The position numbers and the translations under genes were made by a program. The notes under the pieces are model-generated. The model ran no database searches. It had not been told where the DNA came from and worked only from the letters and a program-made list of their open reading frames with translations. A stretch of 6,578 nt of DNA from Anaerolineales bacterium (GTDB taxonomy: Bacteria > Chloroflexota > Anaerolineae > Anaerolineales > E44-bin32), in contig JAUWDI010000052.1 of the NCBI GenBank assembly GCA_030608865.1, positions 1 to 6,578 of the forward strand, given 5' to 3'. Numbering within the stretch: the first letter of the stretch is position 1; the number at the start of each line of letters is the position of its first letter. This document shows positions 1-6,209 of this stretch, piece after piece.

Positions 1-1
1 G

Positions 2-553
2 ATTATCACCCAGGTTTCGCGCTTCGATCCCTGGAAGGATCCTGAAGGTGTTTTGAAGGTTTTTGAACGGGTCAAAGAGCAAGTCGATTGCCGTTTAATA
101 TTTGTATACAACATGGCCAGCGACGATCCGGAGGGGGCAAGAATCCTGGCACAGATGACAGAAGTCGCCAAGGATTTCCTCGCTCGTGGCGATGTGCTCT
201 TTGTGCGTGGGGATGATCCGATTCTCGTCAATGTTATGCAGCGAATCTCGGATATTGTGATCCAAAAATCGACGCGCGAAGGGTTTGGGCTCGTTATCAC
301 CGAAGCGATGTGGAAGGGAACACCGGTAGTAGCTTCCAATGTTGGCGGGATCCCGACCCAGATGGTCGATGGCGTCACCGGCTACCTGCTCGAACCTCAT
401 GACTACGATGGATTCGCGGAGAAAATAATCGCACTACTTGAAGATAAACGCCTAGCCCAGAAATTGGGCCAACAGGCTAAGGAGCACGTCCGCGACCATT
501 TCCTGATCACGGGACATTTGTTGGATTACATTGATTTGATCCTGGGCTTATAA
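2..553 (+). CDS. treT: Trehalose synthase TreT-like GT4 glycosyltransferase, C-terminal part (5' end outside window)
   Basis: The reading frame is open from the left edge, so the gene begins upstream; 183 residues are visible. This is the C-terminal Rossmann domain of a GT-B glycosyltransferase. The SRFDPWK segment at fragment residues 6-12 supplies the Arg and Lys expected to bind the nucleotide-sugar diphosphate. An EX7E motif (E93 to E101, in REGFGLVITEAMWKG) is the retaining GT4 donor-binding signature. The MASDDPEG stretch and the end (HFLITGHLLDYIDLI) match what I recall of archaeal and bacterial TreT. TreT makes trehalose reversibly from NDP-glucose and glucose in the cytoplasm; trehalose is a compatible solute and stress protectant. 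A retaining trehalose phosphorylase of the same GT4 subgroup is the main alternative, and the missing N-terminal half would help decide. The gene ends in TAA and nothing downstream is joined to it. Confidence 0.82.
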   Translation: MITQVSRFDPWKDPEGVLKVFERVKEQVDCRLIFVYNMASDDPEGARILAQMTEVAKDFLARGDVLFVRGDDPILVNVMQRISDIVIQKSTREGFGLVITEAMWKGTPVVASNVGGIPTQMVDGVTGYLLEPHDYDGFAEKIIALLEDKRLAQKLGQQAKEHVRDHFLITGHLLDYIDLILGL

Positions 554-613
554 ACATCGCCTAGCTTGCCCCCTTCTTTCCATCAAGACGCGGCTTCGCC
601 CATGTGTGGAGTG

Positions 614-634
614 CGGAAGCTCTGCTTCTGGTTT
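614..634 (+). terminator. Possible intrinsic terminator after the treT-like gene
   Basis: Arms 614-620 and 624-630 pair over 7 bp (one G-U pair) around a three-base TCT loop, then GTTTT follows. It lies 60 bp after the stop codon on the coding strand. The T tract is short, so termination would be weak. The same arm could instead be half of a decayed dispersed palindrome. Confidence 0.35.
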
Positions 635-719
635 TCGGCGTTGCCTGCGGGTTGACGTTAGAACGTATGCACGAATAGATAGACCAATGAAGAGTTTATG
701 AATCGCTTGCTCTTTTCTT

Positions 720-776
720 CCCCCTAAATCCCCCAAAGGGGGACGGTGGGGGACTCCACTCCCCCACACCCCCTGG
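720..776. repeat. C5/G5-run array with alternative hairpins, likely dispersed intergenic repeat
   Basis: Six runs of five C or five G lie at 720-724, 730-734, 738-742, 748-752, 761-765 and 769-773. The centre TCCCCC-AAA-GGGGGA (729-743) is a perfect 6-bp stem. The outer runs 720-724 and 748-752 can extend it across an internal loop. Alternatively GTGGGGG (746-752) pairs perfectly with CCCCCAC (761-767) around an 8-base loop, so the two folds compete for the same G-run. Similar sequences are, as I recall, scattered between genes in filamentous Chloroflexota and cyanobacteria. Being a dispersed repeat is therefore inference; the inverted structure is directly visible. Confidence 0.6.
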
Positions 777-933
777 ATAAAACATCAAACTTTCAGTTCA
801 AACCGACCATGCAAACCAGAATATGTGTAAATATCGTTATCTCGGACTTTTTTCCCCTAGGCGATGGACATACGCGCGGGTCAGCTTGTCGGCTAATTAT
901 GCTGTGGTTGTCAGCAGAATCCAGACGCCTGCA

Positions 934-942
934 TGCTATAAT
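934..942 (+). promoter_or_regulatory. Extended -10 promoter (TGCTATAAT) for the P-type ATPase gene
   Basis: A perfect TATAAT at 937-942 is preceded by TG at 934-935, the extended -10 arrangement that lessens dependence on a -35 box. No good -35 sits at 16-18 bp; the nearest match, TTGTCA at 908-913, is 23 bp away. Transcription would begin near 949, about 45 bases before the TTG start. The sequence match is strong but the promoter is not experimentally shown. Confidence 0.6.
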
Positions 943-950
943 TCGCGCGC

Positions 951-968
951 CGGGGCACCCATGCCCCG
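951..968 (+). promoter_or_regulatory. Hairpin at the predicted 5' end of the ATPase mRNA
   Basis: CGGGGCA (951-957) and TGCCCCG (962-968) form a perfect 7-bp, GC-rich stem with a four-base loop. It would begin about two bases after the predicted transcription start and end 12 bases before the ribosome binding site. No T tract follows, so it is not a terminator. A 5' mRNA-stabilising stem or a protein-binding site are the likelier roles. Confidence 0.45.
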
Positions 969-980
969 AAATTATGTTTT

Positions 981-996
981 GGAGTAAGTTAAATTG
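981..996 (+). promoter_or_regulatory. Ribosome binding site that decides the TTG start of the ATPase
   Basis: GGAG at 981-984 is 9 bases before TTG (994) but 18 bases before the next in-frame ATG (1003). The spacing favours TTG, which adds only three residues to the protein. Confidence 0.65.
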
Positions 997-3822
997 GATT
1001 CTATGGAAGACATCCCCTCATCTGACCCCCCCCTTGATGCTGTCGTAAACGGAGAAGATATTTGGCATGTGTTGGAGGCAACGGAGATCGTTCATGCGCT
1101 CCAAACATCGCCCAAACAAGGGTTAAGCAAAGAAGAAGCGCGTAGGCGCCTCGAGCAATTCGGCCCCAATGAACTTGAAGAAGCCGAAAAACCATCTCTG
1201 TATCGATTGATTTTTGAGCAATTCAGGAATTTCATCGTCATTGTTCTTATCGTTGCCGCCCTTGCAGCTGCGCTCCTCGGCGATTACATCGAAGCCGCTG
1301 CCATCTTGGCCATTGTGGTGCTCAATGCCATTCTGGGCGTTGTCCAAGAACGCAAGGCTGAAGAGGCGCTAGCCGCACTCCGGCGGCTTGCCGCTCCTGA
1401 CGCGCTTGTTCTTCGTGATGGGCGGCGGCAGACCTGCCCGGCACGCGAATTGGTCCCGGGCGATATCGTGTTTCTGGAGGCAGGGAATTTTATCCCCGCT
1501 GATCTGAGGCTGATAGAGACGGTCAATTTGCGCATCGAAGAGGCTGCGCTAACGGGCGAATCCGTGCCAGTCACAAAAGATGCTTCTCTCGTCCTCACAC
1601 AGGACATGGCGCTGGGCGATCGCCGCAATACGGCCTTCAGCGGGACAGTCGTTTCCTACGGGCGCGGTAGCGGCGTCGTTGTCAGCACAGGAATGCGCAC
1701 GCAAATCGGCATGATCGCCGCCATGCTCCAGGCTGTGCAGGAGGAACCGACTCCGTTGCAGCGCAAGCTTGACCAGCTTGGGAAGGTTCTCGGGATAGCG
1801 GCTCTGGTCGTGTGTGCGCTTGTGTTTGGGGTCGGCTGGATTCGCGGGATTGATACGCTCGAGATGTTCCTGGTCGCGGTCAGCCTGGCAGTTGCAGCTG
1901 TACCGGAGGGATTGGCTGCCGTCGTGACGATCACGCTTGCGCTTGGTATGCAGGAGATGATCACTCGCCATGCACTCATACGACGGCTTTCCTCAGTCGA
2001 GACGTTAGGATCGACGACGGTGATCTGCTCGGACAAGACCGGTACGCTCACACAAAACCAGATGACCGTAACTCGCATGTGGGTTGATGGCACGACATTC
2101 GAAATATCAGGGGGAGGTTTTGGCCAAACCGGGGATTTCAAGGTTGATGGCGGGGTGGTGGATTTGCGTGATTATCCCGCCTCGACGACGGTTTTATGGG
2201 TCGCCACGTTAGCGAACGATGCACAGATTGAGGCTGAACCAACTACGGATGGGGATAACGCATCCCGTGTAATCGGTGATCCAACAGAGGCGGCGCTATT
2301 AATAGCGGCGGCCAAAGCGGGAGCCTTCCGGGACAGACTTGAGGAAGCGTATCCAAGGATCGATGAGATCCCCTTTGATTCTTCCCGTAAGCGGATGACA
2401 ACGGTACATAAGATCGTTGATCCGGCGGCGGATGATGCAAGCCCATTCTACGATAGCGAATTGCGTGAGTGGGAGATTGCGGCGATAAAAGGCGCGCCGG
2501 ATGTTGTATTAGGCCTGTGTACTCAGTATCAGAAGATGGATGATACAACTGCACCAATAACAGATGAGATCCGTGAAAGCATCTATGAGGTGAATGCACG
2601 CATGGCACGCTCTGCCTTGCGGGTCATAGCAGTGGCTTTCCGCGTGGAGCCCGATGTCCCCGACGATGCAACACCGGAGAAGGTCGAGCACGATTTAATA
2701 TTTGTTGGCCTGATGGGCATGATCGATCCGCCGCGTCCGCAAGTCAAACCCGCTATCGCGAAGGCACGCCAGGCCGGAATTCGTACGTTGATGATCACCG
2801 GCGATTTCCCGGATACAGCGGAGGAGATTGCCGAAGAGATTGCTCTGCTCCAACCGGGGCATGGAGTCCTGACAGGGTCGCAGCTAGATGCTATGGACGA
2901 TGATGCTCTTAAAGAGAAGGTTGAGACAACCGGGGTCTTCGCGCGCGTCTCTCCGGAGCACAAGGTTCGCATCGTCGATGCGCTGAAATCACACGGTGAG
3001 ATCGTAGCGATGACTGGGGACGGTGTGAATGATGCACCGGCGTTGAAACGGGCGGATATCGGTGTGGCAATGGGGGTTACCGGGACGGATGTCGCCAAGG
3101 AAGCTGCGGACATGGTCCTTACGGACGACAATTACGCCAGCATCGTCGATGCCGTCGAGCAAGGAAGAGTTATCTATAGCAACATTCGTAAGTTTGTCTT
3201 TTATTTACTGTCCTGCAACATGGCAGAAATTGCGGTTATCTTTATCGCCATCTTGGCGGGTCTCCCCTCGCCGCTGACTCCTATTCAACTCCTATGGCTT
3301 AACCTGATTACAGATGGCGCTCCCGCCCTGGCGTTGGGGATGGAAAAAGGGGATCCAGACATTATGGTTCAACCCCCGCGACCACCTGACGAGCCTGTGA
3401 TCAACAGCCCAATGCGCATTCACATTGGTATCCAGACCGTGGCGATCGCCTCGGTCACGCTAGCGGCATATTGGATGGGCATCCAACTTTTTCCCGGAAT
3501 TCCGGAAGAGGCGAAGACGATGGCCTTCGCCACGCTTTCCTTCTCTGAACTCTTACGGGCGTTCACCGCACGTTCGGAACACTATCCCCTGCATAAGATC
3601 GGACTTTTCAGCAACAAGTGGATGCTCTATGCAGTAGCGACGTCGATGCTGCTCTTGCTCGCCGTTATCTATATCCCCTTCCTTCAACCGATTTTCAACA
3701 CCGTGCCTTTGGGTTGGGCTGAATGGCAGATCATACTGCCTTTGTTGTTTTTCCCCGCCATTGTCGCAGAGATAAGCAAATGGCTGATGGGCATACAACG
3801 GAAGGTTGCGCGGGCTGCATAG
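994..3822 (+). CDS. P2A-type (SERCA/PMR1-like) calcium-transporting P-type ATPase
   Basis: Complete 942-residue ion pump of the usual P2A length, exporting Ca2+ (possibly Mn2+) across the cytoplasmic membrane using ATP. Visible in order: cation-ATPase N domain (about 22-75); M1-M2 (79-117); actuator loop TGES (187-190); M3-M4 (264-316) with VAAVPEGL (300-307); phosphorylated Asp347 in DKTGTLTQN; nucleotide domain with GDPTEAALL (428-436), FDSSRKRMT (461-469) and KGAPD (499-503); TGD (602-604); hinge TGDGVNDAPALKRAD (674-688); M5-M10 (733-930). Ion ligands match SERCA in M4 (E305), M5 (N742, E745) and M6 (N770, T773, D774), so site II is complete. The M8 ligand of site I is uncertain. The TTG start is set by GGAG 9 bases upstream. 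No operon partner is seen; the gene has its own promoter and is followed by a convergent gene. Substrate rests on family knowledge; Na+ or H+ transport is less likely. Confidence 0.95.
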   Translation: MDSMEDIPSSDPPLDAVVNGEDIWHVLEATEIVHALQTSPKQGLSKEEARRRLEQFGPNELEEAEKPSLYRLIFEQFRNFIVIVLIVAALAAALLGDYIEAAAILAIVVLNAILGVVQERKAEEALAALRRLAAPDALVLRDGRRQTCPARELVPGDIVFLEAGNFIPADLRLIETVNLRIEEAALTGESVPVTKDASLVLTQDMALGDRRNTAFSGTVVSYGRGSGVVVSTGMRTQIGMIAAMLQAVQEEPTPLQRKLDQLGKVLGIAALVVCALVFGVGWIRGIDTLEMFLVAVSLAVAAVPEGLAAVVTITLALGMQEMITRHALIRRLSSVETLGSTTVICSDKTGTLTQNQMTVTRMWVDGTTFEISGGGFGQTGDFKVDGGVVDLRDYPASTTVLWVATLANDAQIEAEPTTDGDNASRVIGDPTEAALLIAAAKAGAFRDRLEEAYPRIDEIPFDSSRKRMTTVHKIVDPAADDASPFYDSELREWEIAAIKGAPDVVLGLCTQYQKMDDTTAPITDEIRESIYEVNARMARSALRVIAVAFRVEPDVPDDATPEKVEHDLIFVGLMGMIDPPRPQVKPAIAKARQAGIRTLMITGDFPDTAEEIAEEIALLQPGHGVLTGSQLDAMDDDALKEKVETTGVFARVSPEHKVRIVDALKSHGEIVAMTGDGVNDAPALKRADIGVAMGVTGTDVAKEAADMVLTDDNYASIVDAVEQGRVIYSNIRKFVFYLLSCNMAEIAVIFIAILAGLPSPLTPIQLLWLNLITDGAPALALGMEKGDPDIMVQPPRPPDEPVINSPMRIHIGIQTVAIASVTLAAYWMGIQLFPGIPEEAKTMAFATLSFSELLRAFTARSEHYPLHKIGLFSNKWMLYAVATSMLLLLAVIYIPFLQPIFNTVPLGWAEWQIILPLLFFPAIVAEISKWLMGIQRKVARAA

Positions 3823-3862
3823 GAGTCGATGGCAGGATAAGATTCAACTCGTGTTAACAGAA

Positions 3863-3893
3863 CGCCCCCGCCTGCACTGAACCGACAGGGGCG
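3863..3893. terminator. GC-rich hairpin between convergent genes, possible terminator
   Basis: CGCCCC (3863-3868) pairs with GGGGCG (3888-3893). An alternative fold uses CCTG (3871-3874) with CAGG (3886-3889) inside. It lies in the 99-bp gap where the ATPase and amidase genes converge, which is where a two-way terminator is expected. Neither strand has a T tract after the stem, so it does not meet the classical intrinsic-terminator form. Confidence 0.3.
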
Positions 3894-3921
3894 ATAAGAA
3901 ATCTTGGATACCAACTGTTCT

Positions 3922-4743
3922 TTATTTTACGATTTCACCGTAGAGCTCGGGGCGCCGGTCTTTGAAGATATCGAGCTCATATTCTCCGGTGATGAAAACG
4001 CGACGCTTCTGATCACTGAGCGAGGGATCGATATCGGCATAGAGGATCGTTTCTTCTTCTCCGTCGGCTTGTGCCAGAACTTCGCCGTCGGGTCCGATGA
4101 TGAGACTATGACCCAGGAAGCGCGCCCCGCGCTCCTCCCCGATACGATTGGCGGCTACGAGGAAGATGCCATTCTCGGCGGCTCTAGTTCGGGCGACAAA
4201 ATCCGGGTAGAGGGTGGCGGCGCTGGGCCAAGCGGTGGAGATTAATACGATCTGGGCGCCCATGAGTGCGAGTGCACGACAGGGCTCAGGGAAACGCAGA
4301 TCATAGCAGATGAGCGTTCCCACCCGGCCGATAGGGGTCTTTAACGGTGGGAGCAGCTCCTCGCCGGAAGCGATGAAGCGATCTATGCCAAGGTGGGGCA
4401 AGTGGGTTTTCCGGTATCGCCCGAGGATGCCATCCGGTCCGGTGACGAGCGCGGTGTTGAAAACGCGCCCGCCATCGTCTTTCTCGAGAACTCCGACCAT
4501 GATGGTTGCGTCCAGTTCTTTGCAGGTTTGCGATAAGCGCTCACTAAGGGGACCGGGGATGCTCTCGGCTACAGCCTGCGCCTCATTCAGGCTCAAGTCA
4601 TAGCCAGAGAGAGCGCATTCAGGAAAGACAACCAGCCTGGCTCCGGCTGTTACTGCCTCTTCAAAGCTGAGGAGGATGGATTGAAGGTTCTTTTCAACTT
4701 TAAGCAATTCGGGTCTCATTTGTACTGCGGCGACTCGTTCCAT
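3922..4743 (-). CDS. Carbon-nitrogen hydrolase (nitrilase-superfamily amidase)
   Basis: Complete 273-residue cytoplasmic enzyme spanning the whole alpha-beta-beta-alpha nitrilase fold. The catalytic triad is intact: Glu42 in FPECALSGYD, Lys112 in YRKTHLP and the nucleophile Cys146 in ICYDLRFPE. Further family marks are AWPSAA (171-176), the RTRAAENGIFLVAANR stretch (185-200) and the ending DRRPELYG, common in aliphatic amidase and N-carbamoylputrescine-amidase-like branches. It should hydrolyse a carboxamide or carbamoyl compound to acid plus ammonia; the substrate cannot be read from sequence. The ATG start has AGAAAGG 10 bases upstream. It converges with the ATPase gene and diverges from the MgtC-family gene, so it is probably transcribed alone. 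True nitrilase activity is less likely, as nitrilases are usually longer. No signal peptide is seen. Confidence 0.9.
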   Translation of the reverse strand: MERVAAVQMRPELLKVEKNLQSILLSFEEAVTAGARLVVFPECALSGYDLSLNEAQAVAESIPGPLSERLSQTCKELDATIMVGVLEKDDGGRVFNTALVTGPDGILGRYRKTHLPHLGIDRFIASGEELLPPLKTPIGRVGTLICYDLRFPEPCRALALMGAQIVLISTAWPSAATLYPDFVARTRAAENGIFLVAANRIGEERGARFLGHSLIIGPDGEVLAQADGEEETILYADIDPSLSDQKRRVFITGEYELDIFKDRRPELYGEIVK

Positions 4744-4794
4744 GGGTGTATTGCCTTTCTATGAACCACTCCGAGAAAATAGAAATTACCTAAA

Positions 4795-4804
4795 CAGTAT
4801 ACTG
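4795..4804. promoter_or_regulatory. 10-bp palindrome in the divergent promoter region
   Basis: CAGTATACTG is a perfect palindrome in the 119-bp gap between two divergent genes. It contains TATACT, a fair -10 match, on both strands, so one site could hold overlapping -10 elements for the amidase and the MgtC-family gene. It could also be an operator. Neither direction has a good -35, so promoter assignment is weak. Confidence 0.35.
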
Positions 4805-4830
4805 GACTTGGTTTAACTCAATATTCAATA

Positions 4831-4847
4831 AAACGAAAAGTTCGTTT
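4831..4847 (+). promoter_or_regulatory. Leader hairpin or operator just before the MgtC-family ribosome binding site
   Basis: AAACGAA (4831-4837) and TTCGTTT (4841-4847) are a perfect 7-bp inverted repeat with a three-base AAG loop, ending four bases before the ribosome binding site. As RNA it is AU-rich and only moderately stable, so it could tune translation. As DNA it could bind a dimeric repressor. Confidence 0.4.
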
Positions 4848-4851
4848 CTGG

Positions 4852-4865
4852 GGAGGTGACACTTG
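4852..4865 (+). promoter_or_regulatory. Strong ribosome binding site that sets a TTG start for the MgtC-family gene
   Basis: GGAGGTGA at 4852-4859 is a near-complete match to the 16S rRNA 3' end. The TTG at 4863 follows the GGAGG core by six bases. No in-frame ATG lies near it, so TTG is well supported as the start. Confidence 0.75.
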
Positions 4866-6143
4866 ATACCACAGCTACTCAACCTGGAACCATGGTGGCG
4901 ATTTGCAGCAGCTCTCCTCATCGGAGCGCTCATTGGGTTGGAGCGCGAATTTGTCCAACAGCGTAGCGGTGAACAGGAATTCGGTGGAATCCGAACTTTC
5001 GCGTTAATGTCGCTCCTGGGGGCGGTCGCGGCCTTCCTCACAGATCAGTATGGTCCCCTAATCTTTTTAGCAGTTTATTTGGGTTTGATCCTTCTTCTTT
5101 GGGCGAGCCTGCTGGCATCGTCGATGCGGGGCGTCGAAGAAGGGATCACCACCGAGGTAACGGCGCTGTTAGTCCCGCTTTTTGGGGCGATGATGATTTG
5201 GAACCAACCGGTGGTTGCAGCAGCGCTCGGCGTAATCACGGCGCTGATCCTGGCTTTGAAACCGCGTTTGCACGGAGCTGCCCGACGCATGAGTGCCGAG
5301 GACCTGCGGGCAACGCTGGAGTTCTCGATCATAACGGCAGTTGTGCTGCCCCTACTCCCCAACGAAGGATTTGGTCCTTATGGAGTTCTAAATCCCTTCC
5401 AGATCTGGCTGTTCGTTGTTTTCATTTCCGGGATCGGTTTCTTGGGTTATGTGTTGATGAAATATCTTGGGCCAGAACGGGGCATTGGCATCACCGGGCT
5501 TCTTGGTGGTTTGGTCAGCAGCACGGCCACAACATTGAGCTTCGCCGGGAGGAGCAAAACGAGTGCGGGACTTTCAACAGTATTGGCGCAGGGAATCTTG
5601 CTCGCATCCTGTGTGATGTTCCCGCGCGTGCTGATTGAAGTAGCAGTTGTGAATCCCGGATTGGTGAGTCAGGTTGTTGTCCCTCTCGCAACGATGCTTA
5701 TCGCTGGCGTGATCGCCGTTTACGTATTATGGCGCCTTGGGCGCGCAGAAGAGACACCCGATCATGGGGGTGTTGAATTATCAAACCCACTACGGTTAAA
5801 AACAGCCATCACTTTCGGGCTTGTTTTCGCTGTCGTCCTCGTAGCGGTCGAGGCCGCAAACGAGTATTTTGGCAGCGCGGGTGTTTATATTGCCAGCATG
5901 CTCGCGGGGATCACGGATGTCGACTCGATCACGTTGAGTGTATCTAATTTGTCAGTGAAGGGTTTGTTGGATGGGCGGGTTGCGGCTATAGCCATTATCC
6001 TGGCGACAATCATGAACACAATAGCGAAAGCCGTAATGGCGATGGTCTTGGGTACCCCACGGTTGAGACGCCTGGTTTCACGTGCGTTCGGGTTCGTAGT
6101 TCTAGCAGGATTAATAAGCGGAGCGGTGATTTTTCTGCTTTGA
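4863..6143 (+). CDS. MgtC/SapB-domain plus DUF4010 integral membrane protein
   Basis: Complete 426-residue, strongly hydrophobic protein with roughly 10-12 membrane segments and no signal peptide. The MgtC/SapB domain fills about residues 10-135, with the marker AALLIGALIGLERE (16-29) and GGIRTFALMSLLGA (41-54). DUF4010 follows from about 180 to the end, with GLLGGLVSSTATTLSFA (212-228), MLAGITDVDSITLSVSNLS (346-364) and an ATIMNTIAKA segment (381-390). The length matches known MgtC-DUF4010 fusions. MgtC proteins are linked to Mg2+ limitation, acid stress and, in Salmonella, F-type ATP synthase inhibition; DUF4010 has no settled function that I know of. A role in ion homeostasis or transport is inference. 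The TTG start is fixed by a strong ribosome binding site, and the gene ends in tandem in-frame stops, TGA TAA. It is divergent from the amidase and convergent with the thiolase. Confidence 0.9.
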   Translation: MIPQLLNLEPWWRFAAALLIGALIGLEREFVQQRSGEQEFGGIRTFALMSLLGAVAAFLTDQYGPLIFLAVYLGLILLLWASLLASSMRGVEEGITTEVTALLVPLFGAMMIWNQPVVAAALGVITALILALKPRLHGAARRMSAEDLRATLEFSIITAVVLPLLPNEGFGPYGVLNPFQIWLFVVFISGIGFLGYVLMKYLGPERGIGITGLLGGLVSSTATTLSFAGRSKTSAGLSTVLAQGILLASCVMFPRVLIEVAVVNPGLVSQVVVPLATMLIAGVIAVYVLWRLGRAEETPDHGGVELSNPLRLKTAITFGLVFAVVLVAVEAANEYFGSAGVYIASMLAGITDVDSITLSVSNLSVKGLLDGRVAAIAIILATIMNTIAKAVMAMVLGTPRLRRLVSRAFGFVVLAGLISGAVIFLL

Positions 6144-6144
6144 T

Positions 6145-6165
6145 AAAAAAAGCCACAAAGCGTGG
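6145..6165 (-). terminator. Possible intrinsic terminator of the thiolase gene
   Basis: Read on the minus strand, CCAC and GTGG (complements of 6162-6165 and 6153-6156) form a short stem, then one C, then seven T (complement of 6145-6151). Position after the thiolase stop and the T tract fit an intrinsic terminator, but a 4-bp stem is weak. The upstream minus-strand pair TGGAGCG/CGCTCCA (complements of 6220-6226 and 6163-6169) could form a longer competing stem. Confidence 0.4.
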
Positions 6166-6209
6166 AGCGATTCTCTTCAACTCCCGGGGTGAGATATGTT
6201 CGCGAAGGC

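Larger units (their letters stand above)
554..993. other. Intergenic region of about 440 bp without a convincing gene
   Basis: Between the treT-like stop and the ATPase start I find no protein with recognisable motifs. The open frames crossing it are low-complexity and run through the G/C-run array. It holds, in order: a hairpin near 614-630 that may end treT transcription; an unremarkable stretch with a small inverted repeat (ACGTT-AG-AACGT, 655-666); the C5/G5-run array at 720-776; about 150 bp where I see no structure; and an extended -10 promoter with a 5' leader hairpin for the ATPase. No tRNA, rRNA or known riboswitch motif was recognised. Confidence 0.7.

Noticed and set aside
548..769. 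A 73-residue open frame on the - strand after treT
   Set aside because: It starts in the G/C-run repeat and is Arg- and Pro-rich low-complexity sequence without family resemblance.
720..776. G-quadruplex or i-motif in the G/C-run array
   Set aside because: The four C-runs and two G-runs are interleaved on the same strand and pair with each other. Only two G-runs lie on one strand and four C-runs are split by them, so ordinary hairpins explain the region better.
720..776. Insertion sequence or MITE ends around the array
   Set aside because: I could not find matching terminal inverted repeats with flanking target duplications, and no transposase fragment is present.
860..993. Ion-sensing riboswitch (yybP-ykoY or M-box type) upstream of the ATPase
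   Set aside because: These elements often precede cation pumps, but the predicted leader is only about 45 bases with a single hairpin, and I cannot find their conserved core sequences.
746..1048. A 100-residue open frame on the + strand in the intergenic region
   Set aside because: It begins inside the C/G-run array, has no recognisable domain, lacks a good ribosome binding site and overlaps the well-supported ATPase start in another frame.
1549..3131. Several 120-180-residue open frames antisense to the ATPase gene
   Set aside because: They are Ser/Arg/Thr-rich shadows of a conserved coding frame whose P-type ATPase motifs are unmistakable.
3904..4245. Open frame antisense to the amidase 3' end (and another at 4310-4603)
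   Set aside because: Both lie opposite the conserved nitrilase-family frame with its complete catalytic triad and have no ribosome binding site or motif of their own.
5099..5638. A 179-residue + strand open frame inside the MgtC-family gene
   Set aside because: It is out of frame with an intact membrane protein carrying MgtC and DUF4010 motifs. Its own sequence is polar with no domain, so it is a shadow frame.
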